A stretch of DNA of 6,546 bases from Candidatus Thalassarchaeaceae archaeon (GTDB lineage Archaea > Thermoplasmatota > Poseidoniia > Poseidoniales > Thalassarchaeaceae). This document shows positions 1-4,622 of the stretch, piece by piece. Below the pieces are notes generated by a model, which made no database searches, was not told where the DNA came from, and was given only the letters and a program-made list of their open reading frames with translations. Positions within the stretch are counted from its first letter, which is position 1. Each line of letters begins with the position of its first letter. A program made the position numbers and the translations under genes. The DNA is taken from contig DUJH01000014.1 of NCBI GenBank assembly GCA_013329905.1, positions 38,951-45,496 on the forward strand. Direction: 5' to 3'.

Positions 1-768
1 AAACTCGCCATTCTCGTTGATTGAGAGTTCATCTCCGTCCTCAAGTTGCACCACGTTTCCAGTCATTTCAGGCATCGGGAATCCCCCGCTTCTGCCTTCG
101 CCATCGGCGTAATTATGAGTCACTAATACTGTTGCTTCAGGATGACGTTCGGCGAGGGTCTGCACCTGTCTGGGATTGTGATGGTTCGGGCTGTCGACGA
201 AATCTGGAACACCCATTTCGACAAGAATCACATCAGCTCGATCAGCCCGCGATTCGATACCTTCACATGGTCCGGAGTCGCCACAATGAAGCAGGGTGAA
301 TCCACTCTCATGGCTCAAGAAGTAGCCGTGGGGGTCAGTCTCCGGTGTGTGGACAACTGGGAATCTCTCGAAGCTCCAACCAGAATCTCCAATCGTTCCA
401 GAATCTGCTTCATTCCAGACGATATCATTCTCCAATACTTCCCCTAGACTCCCTGGGAATCCAACCTCACTGAGTTGTGAAAGCAATTCTCTACCGCCCG
501 CTCGCAGGTGAACTACGAGCGGCGTATCTTGCTTCGAAATGTAGTGCCGCTCAAGAATTAGAAACGGAAATCCGAACATATGGTCAGCGTGCCAATGAGT
601 GAAAAGGAGGTGCTCGATTTGTCCTGGAGAGGCTCCGACACGCCGCAGTTGTGGAAGCACAGACGGCGGCGCGTCGACGAGGATGTTTTCATCGATTAGA
701 ACCAGCGCATGCAGCCTACCATTAGGTGAGAAGGCATTGCCCGTCCCGAGGAACTGCACACGCGGCAC
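1..768 (-). CDS. MBL-fold metallohydrolase, RNase Z/BN-like (3' end missing)
   Basis: At least 256 residues, open to the left edge, so the C-terminus is cut. It starts VPRVQFLGTGNAF, the usual first strand and Gly turn of metallo-beta-lactamase (MBL) hydrolases. The full metal ligand set is visible: motif II THWHADH (H58, H60, D62, H63), H140 in VVHTPE, D164 in HCGDSG, and H218 in LVTHNY. The spacing and the GTGNAF start resemble the RNase Z/RNase BN branch, whose members process tRNA 3' ends or hydrolyse phosphodiesters with two zinc ions. The longer RNase Z substrate arm (exosite) is not obvious, so a general MBL hydrolase is the safer name. The GTG start at 768 is the only usable start between the upstream in-frame TGA and the conserved first strand; a second GTG lies three codons inside. 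An AGG just upstream is a weak Shine-Dalgarno. It is divergent from the reductase gene. The last visible residues look like the closing strands of the domain, so little is probably missing. Cytoplasmic; no signal peptide. Confidence 0.88.
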   Translation of the reverse strand, partial: MPRVQFLGTGNAFSPNGRLHALVLIDENILVDAPPSVLPQLRRVGASPGQIEHLLFTHWHADHMFGFPFLILERHYISKQDTPLVVHLRAGGRELLSQLSEVGFPGSLGEVLENDIVWNEADSGTIGDSGWSFERFPVVHTPETDPHGYFLSHESGFTLLHCGDSGPCEGIESRADRADVILVEMGVPDFVDSPNHHNPRQVQTLAERHPEATVLVTHNYADGEGRSGGFPMPEMTGNVVQLEDGDELSINENGEF

Positions 769-813
769 GACCTGCGCATGATGCGAACATGACTTGAGTC
801 GTTCGGGTAATCA

Positions 814-830
814 CGCCCGCTACGCGGGCG
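814..830. repeat. Perfect GC-rich inverted repeat in the divergent spacer
   Basis: CGCCCGC, a TAC spacer and GCGGGCG form a perfect 7-bp palindrome between two divergent genes. It lies about 45 bases before the MBL start and about 60 before the reductase start. No T-run follows on either strand and no gene ends here, so it is unlikely to be a terminator. It could be an operator-type site or a hairpin in the 5' leader of the MBL gene. A weaker alternative pairing (GTTCG at 801-805 with CGAAC at 829-833) encloses it. The sequence is certain; the role is unknown. Confidence 0.5.
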
Positions 831-846
831 AACTAACTCCCCCTTC

Positions 847-858
847 TTTGATAAATGA
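847..858 (+). promoter_or_regulatory. Candidate TATA box for the reductase gene
   Basis: TTTGATAAATG is the only A/T-rich stretch in the divergent spacer. Its centre is about 36 bases before the TTG start at 889. An archaeal transcript would begin about 25 bases downstream, giving a short leader of roughly 10 bases that just contains the Shine-Dalgarno at 880. The reverse complement (ATTTATCA) could also serve the MBL gene with a leader of about 60 bases. No purine-rich BRE is clear on the plus strand. Confidence 0.3.
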
Positions 859-879
859 ACTTCGGCTCGGCGGGGTGCT

Positions 880-885
880 GGTGAG
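880..885 (+). promoter_or_regulatory. Shine-Dalgarno that fixes the TTG start of the reductase
   Basis: GGTGAG matches the anti-Shine-Dalgarno core (GGAGGTGATC) and sits four bases before the TTG at 889. No ATG or GTG lies in frame between the upstream TGA (856-858) and this TTG, so the site supports TTG as the true start. Confidence 0.55.
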
Positions 886-888
886 TGT

Positions 889-2169
889 TTGTCCGATTGG
901 AGTGCGAAGAATCCGTACGGCTCAAAGCTGACGGAGAATTACATCCTGAATAGTGAAGGTTCTCGTAAGGAGACTCGTCATATTGTCTTCGATTTGGGGG
1001 ACTCAGGCCTCGAATACAAGGCCGGAGATGCCCTCGGAGTTATTCCACACTGCCCACCAGAACTCGTCGATGACTTGCTGGCAGCAGCCAACTTCTCGGG
1101 TGACGAGATGGTCGAGACTCACCTCGGCGAGGCCACACTGAGGGATGCGTTGGCTGACCACCTCGAAATCCACCGTGTCTCAAAGAAGTGGATTGTGAAT
1201 CTCGGCAACCGACTCTCCTCGGATGACGGACCGGTGGAAATCCGAATCGCTCGCCGGCACAGAGTTTCGACTGAAGACGGAGCACTGCTTGTCGATTGGT
1301 CGGGCTCAGGTGAGGGCGAAGATGTACCGACCGGCTACGAGGAGATTGGAGTTGCTTGCGATCCAGCTGAGTCTCTTTGGCGCGAATTGACCGAAAATGC
1401 TGACTCGATGGAGGATTACATGTGGTCTCGAGATTACATCGACGCGCTAGGCGACTTCGGTCATATCGGATTCTCCGCTCAACAACTCGTCGATGGAATG
1501 GACCGGCTCAAGCCGCGTCTGTACTCGATTGCCAGTAGCCCCGATCATGAGCCGGGCACTGTTCACCTCACAGTCGCTATCGTCCGTTACAATCACCACG
1601 GTCGTGACCGTGCTGGTCTTTGCACTGGATTCCTTTCCGACTACTGCGATGTTGGTGAGACTGAGATTGGAGTTTTCATGTCGCCGACTCGTTCATTCAT
1701 TCTACCCGAGGACGGTGACACGGATTGCATAATGGTCGGTCCAGGCACTGGAATCGCACCTTTCCGCGCCTATCTCCAGCAGCGAGATATCAACGGCGAC
1801 AAGGGTCGCAATTGGCTCTTCTTCGGCGACCGAACCGAGGCGGGAGAGTACTACTACCGCGAAGAGATGGCTGATTGGAAAGAGCGCGGAGTCCTCAACC
1901 GCCACGACCTCGCTTGGAGCCGTGACGGTGACGAGAAGGTGTACGTTCAGCACTTGATGCGGAAGAATGGCGTGGAGATCTGGAATTGGATTGACGGTGG
2001 CGCTTACTTCTACGTTTGTGGTGATAAGAATTACATGGCCAAGGATGTCCATCAGACGCTCATCGACATCTGCGAAGAGCACGGTGGGATGAGCGCTGAA
2101 GAAGCAAAGGAATTCGTTGAGGTCAGCATGATGAAGACCCAGAAGCGATACCTCCGCGATGTCTACTGA
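889..2169 (+). CDS. CysJ-like NADPH flavoprotein reductase, no flavodoxin domain
   Basis: A 426-residue protein equivalent to the C-terminal FAD/NADPH module of sulfite reductase flavoprotein CysJ and cytochrome P450 reductase. It would move electrons from NADPH to FAD and on to a partner in the cytoplasm. Visible motifs: FAD-binding RLYSIASSP (210-218) and GLCTGFLS (243-250); NADPH-site GPGTGIAPFRAYLQQR (284-299); FFGDRT (311-316); S344-R345 with K350, Y352 and Q354, the set that contacts the 2'-phosphate, so NADPH rather than NADH; C377 in YVCGD; and the terminal KRYLRDVY, whose last Tyr would stack on FAD as in E. coli CysJ. CysJ has about 600 residues; here the N-terminal FMN-binding flavodoxin domain is absent and the protein begins directly before the FAD domain. 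A separate flavodoxin, ferredoxin or siroheme sulfite reductase would have to accept the electrons; none is in the window. The TTG start is set by the upstream stop and GGTGAG. Sulfite reduction is the likely job but is inferred. Confidence 0.9.
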   Translation: MSDWSAKNPYGSKLTENYILNSEGSRKETRHIVFDLGDSGLEYKAGDALGVIPHCPPELVDDLLAAANFSGDEMVETHLGEATLRDALADHLEIHRVSKKWIVNLGNRLSSDDGPVEIRIARRHRVSTEDGALLVDWSGSGEGEDVPTGYEEIGVACDPAESLWRELTENADSMEDYMWSRDYIDALGDFGHIGFSAQQLVDGMDRLKPRLYSIASSPDHEPGTVHLTVAIVRYNHHGRDRAGLCTGFLSDYCDVGETEIGVFMSPTRSFILPEDGDTDCIMVGPGTGIAPFRAYLQQRDINGDKGRNWLFFGDRTEAGEYYYREEMADWKERGVLNRHDLAWSRDGDEKVYVQHLMRKNGVEIWNWIDGGAYFYVCGDKNYMAKDVHQTLIDICEEHGGMSAEEAKEFVEVSMMKTQKRYLRDVY

Positions 2170-2199
2170 TTATCGATCCGATTGGCTTCTTCATCAAAT

Positions 2200-2218
2200 C
2201 GACCGCCTTTGGCGGTCG
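2200..2218. repeat. Perfect 8-bp hairpin between the reductase gene and accC
   Basis: CGACCGCC, a TTT loop and GGCGGTCG give a perfect 8-bp GC-rich stem 31 bases after the reductase stop and 40 before accC. No T-run follows, so it is not a classical intrinsic terminator. It may mark the 3' end of the reductase message, protect the transcript end, or attenuate read-through into accC. The rest of the gap (2170-2257) holds no gene and no convincing TATA box. Confidence 0.5.
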
Positions 2219-2246
2219 CCGAACCCTACATAGGATTCAGCCCATA

Positions 2247-2250
2247 GGAG
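2247..2250 (+). promoter_or_regulatory. Shine-Dalgarno of accC
   Basis: GGAG, in the context ATAGGAGTAATTCG, lies seven bases before the ATG at 2258. This is normal spacing and supports that start, which also coincides with the family's usual N-terminus. Confidence 0.6.
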
Positions 2251-2257
2251 TAATTCG

Positions 2258-3595
2258 ATGTTCAGGCGAGTTCTGATTGCGAATCGCGGTGAAATTGCAC
2301 TGCGAATCCTACGCTCGTTGCGCAGCCTTGGAATCGAGGTTGTGATGATTCATGGGCGAGAGGACAGGCTCACTACACCCGTGCGGCTCGCCGATGAAGC
2401 GGTCTTCATCGCTCGTGACGATCCTCTCGCATCTTACCTCGACATCGAAGCGATCGTCGCCGCAGCAAAGGAGGTCGGTGCGGATGCGGTTCATCCTGGC
2501 TACGGTTTTCTAGCAGAGAATCCAATCTTTGCAGAGCGATTAGCCGAGGAGGGAATCACTTTCATCGGTCCAAGCCCAGAAGTCCTGAGAGTTCTGGGCG
2601 ACAAAATCTCCGCTCGAGAGGCGATGTCAATGGCTGGTCTTCCCATTGCCAGAGGCTCACCCGGACCGATCTCAGATCCAGCAGAAGCCTCAGCAATCGC
2701 CGATGATATCGGTTTCCCAGTCATCATCAAGGCGGCGGCTGGCGGCGGTGGAATTGGAATGCAAGTGGTAGAGTCCGCCGACGAATTCGAATCAGCTCTC
2801 AACCTCTGTCAAGGACGTGCTCTCTCAGCCTTTGGAGACGACCGAGTATTCCTCGAGAAATTCATTGAGGGCGCCCAACACATCGAATTCCAAGTACTCG
2901 GTGACGGCCAAGATGCAGTTCACTTCGGCGAGAGATTTTGCTCAATCCAGCGCCGTCACCAGAAAATTCTCGAAGAGGGGCCTTGGCTCTCAGAAGAGGT
3001 ACGCGCCGACATCGGATCACGTGTAGTCGAAGGTGCCAAGGCCGTGGGCTACAAGGGACTTGCAACATTCGAATTCCTCAGAGACGCCCAAGACGAATTC
3101 TACTTCCTCGAGGTCAATCCACGAGTCCAAGTTGAGCACACCGTCACCGAGATGATCACTGGATTTGACCTCGTATCGCTGGGAATCAGGGTAGCGGCAG
3201 GCGAGCGCCTGCCGGTGGCCCAGCAGAACATCACCATCTCGGGCCATGCCATCCAAGCCCGTATCAACGCGGAGGATTCGCGTACATTGGAACCATCTCC
3301 AGGTAGGTTGTGGGAGTGCCATTGGCCGGCTGGGCCAGGGGTTCGTGTCGATACTCACGCGCACACTGGTTACGATATGCCACCCTCATTCGACTCATTG
3401 CTTGCCAAACTCATTGTCTGGGGACGCGATCGCGAAGAGGCTGTTCGACGTCTTGACGCAGCTCTGGGTGAGACCATGATACTAGGAGTTGAAACTCTCA
3501 TACCCCTCCACCGAGCCATTCTAACCGAGGAAGATTTCCGAAACAGAAATGTTACCATCAGGTATCTCGAGGAGCACCCGGACCTGTTGCAGTGA
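2258..3595 (+). CDS. accC: Biotin carboxylase subunit of an acyl-CoA carboxylase
   Basis: A 445-residue ATP-grasp enzyme, full length for a stand-alone biotin carboxylase (E. coli AccC is about 449). It carboxylates biotin on a carrier protein using ATP and bicarbonate, the first half-reaction of acetyl- or propionyl-CoA carboxylase, in the cytoplasm. Domains in order: N-terminal fold with RRVLIANRGEIALRI (3-17) and HPGYGFLAEN (79-88); ATP-grasp with D115-K116, K158, the Gly-rich lid at 162-168, HIEFQVLGD (208-216), RRHQK (232-236), and the active-site run E285, N287, R289, Q291, E293 in EVNPRVQVEH; C-terminal domain with ARINAED (R335). All main catalytic residues are present. The lid reads GGGGIGMQ where most relatives have Arg or Lys in place of the Ile and Arg in place of the Gln. 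There is no biotinyl (MKM) domain, so carrier and carboxyltransferase are separate proteins, not seen here. Acetyl- versus propionyl-CoA specificity cannot be told from this subunit. Its stop codon overlaps the ribosome site of the kinase gene. Confidence 0.94.
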   Translation: MFRRVLIANRGEIALRILRSLRSLGIEVVMIHGREDRLTTPVRLADEAVFIARDDPLASYLDIEAIVAAAKEVGADAVHPGYGFLAENPIFAERLAEEGITFIGPSPEVLRVLGDKISAREAMSMAGLPIARGSPGPISDPAEASAIADDIGFPVIIKAAAGGGGIGMQVVESADEFESALNLCQGRALSAFGDDRVFLEKFIEGAQHIEFQVLGDGQDAVHFGERFCSIQRRHQKILEEGPWLSEEVRADIGSRVVEGAKAVGYKGLATFEFLRDAQDEFYFLEVNPRVQVEHTVTEMITGFDLVSLGIRVAAGERLPVAQQNITISGHAIQARINAEDSRTLEPSPGRLWECHWPAGPGVRVDTHAHTGYDMPPSFDSLLAKLIVWGRDREEAVRRLDAALGETMILGVETLIPLHRAILTEEDFRNRNVTIRYLEEHPDLLQ

Positions 3596-3600
3596 GGTGA
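3594..3600 (+). promoter_or_regulatory. Shine-Dalgarno overlapping the accC stop codon
   Basis: GAGGTGA is a near-perfect anti-Shine-Dalgarno complement. Its first two bases are the last two of the accC TGA (3593-3595), and it sits four bases before the kinase ATG at 3605. Ribosomes finishing accC would pass over it, so translation of the two genes is probably coupled. The good spacing favours ATG 3605 over the in-frame ATG at 3611. Confidence 0.7.
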
Positions 3601-3604
3601 AAGC

Positions 3605-4570
3605 ATGGATATGGTGATTGTCGGCTCAATTGGTTACGACGACATTCAGACTCCTGCGGCGAGTGGATCTGATTTGCTCGGCGGTGCTGCAGTTTACTCT
3701 GGGCTCGCCGCCTCGTTTCATTTACGAACGATGGATGAAGAACCAACGAAGGTTGGTTTAGTCGGCGTCGTTGGTGATGATTTTTCTGTGTATGACCAGA
3801 TGGTTTTGGAGAAGGCTGGATTGAATCTTGCTGGAGTTGTTCGGGCAGAGGGCGACACATTTCGTTGGTCAGGAAAGTATGAGGGAGCGATGGAATCAGT
3901 TGAGACTCTCGCTACCGAGGTCAATGTTCTAGCCGATTTCAAGCCTGAATTGCCCGACGTATGGAACAACCCTGAAATTCTCTTTTGTGCGAGCACACAC
4001 CCTGCTACTCAGGTTGCCGTGCTCGACCAGTGTCCAGGGGCGCAGTTGACTGTTTTGGACACATTCATGTTGTGGATTGAGAGCGAGTTTGAGACTCTTA
4101 GTGAGGCGATGCGCAAGGTGGATATCGCCGTCATAAATGAGCAGGAAGCCTGCGCTATCGCCGAAGATGAAATTCTACCTCGCGCGATGAAGTCGATTAT
4201 GTCGGGGGAGGCTCTACACGGTGGTTCTGGAGCGGGCCCCGGGCCTCGATGCCTGATTGTCAAGCGAGGTAGTGGTGGAGTATTGGCAATGCTTCCTGGA
4301 GGGGCCCTCGCTCTTCCTGCTTATCCGACTGACAAGATTGTTGATCCAACCGGATGTGGAGATTCCTTCGCTGGTTCATTGCTGTCTTATTTGATTGGCC
4401 GCCAAGGCGTATTGAATGATCTCGATGCTATGCGGAATGCTCTCGTCCATGCCACTGTGACTTCCTCCTTCACCCTCGGTGGCATCGGAGTCACCGGGCT
4501 CGGCTCGATTGACCGTGGAATCTACCACGCACGCGTAGACAGATACCGACGAATCGTTGGTCTCTCCTGA
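3605..4570 (+). CDS. PfkB-family (ribokinase-like) carbohydrate/nucleoside kinase
   Basis: A 321-residue cytoplasmic kinase of the ribokinase fold, normal in length. It transfers the ATP gamma-phosphate to a hydroxyl of a sugar or nucleoside. Visible: first strand and substrate-side MVIVGSIGYDD (3-13); the Gly pair in LLGGAAVYSG (24-33); GVVGDDF (54-60); TFRWSGKY (85-92), which I associate from memory with a subfamily of unassigned sugar kinases; NEQE (178-181), the NxxE Mg/phosphate motif; KRGSGG (220-225); and the PfkB signature DPTGCGDSFAG (247-257) with catalytic base D253 and the GCGD anion hole (more often GAGD). A Gly-rich stretch (201-214) precedes the KRG strand and looks like a small loop insertion. 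The usual signature-1 Asn is absent. The active site looks intact, but the substrate cannot be named. The gene starts nine bases after accC and is very likely cotranscribed and translationally coupled with it. Confidence 0.88.
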   Translation: MDMVIVGSIGYDDIQTPAASGSDLLGGAAVYSGLAASFHLRTMDEEPTKVGLVGVVGDDFSVYDQMVLEKAGLNLAGVVRAEGDTFRWSGKYEGAMESVETLATEVNVLADFKPELPDVWNNPEILFCASTHPATQVAVLDQCPGAQLTVLDTFMLWIESEFETLSEAMRKVDIAVINEQEACAIAEDEILPRAMKSIMSGEALHGGSGAGPGPRCLIVKRGSGGVLAMLPGGALALPAYPTDKIVDPTGCGDSFAGSLLSYLIGRQGVLNDLDAMRNALVHATVTSSFTLGGIGVTGLGSIDRGIYHARVDRYRRIVGLS

Positions 4571-4622
4571 TGACGGATCGCCTTCAGTTGAGCTATCAGT
4601 CGATAGGTCACCGGCAGAGGAA
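4571..4622. other. Convergent intergenic spacer
   Basis: Fifty-two bases separate the 3' ends of the kinase gene (plus) and the membrane-protein gene (minus). CTATC (4593-4597) and GATAG (4602-4606) could pair into a weak 5-bp stem with a 4-base loop. There is no T-run on either strand, so no terminator can be called with confidence, although both transcripts must end in or near this gap. Confidence 0.4.

Noticed and set aside
21..447. Plus-strand open frames within the first 450 bases
   Set aside because: The opposite strand encodes a metallohydrolase with every metal ligand in place, so these are shadows.
801..833. tRNA-like arm (GTTCG ... CGAAC) in the divergent spacer
   Set aside because: There is no acceptor stem, anticodon arm or D-arm around it; it is only a weak inverted repeat enclosing the stronger palindrome.
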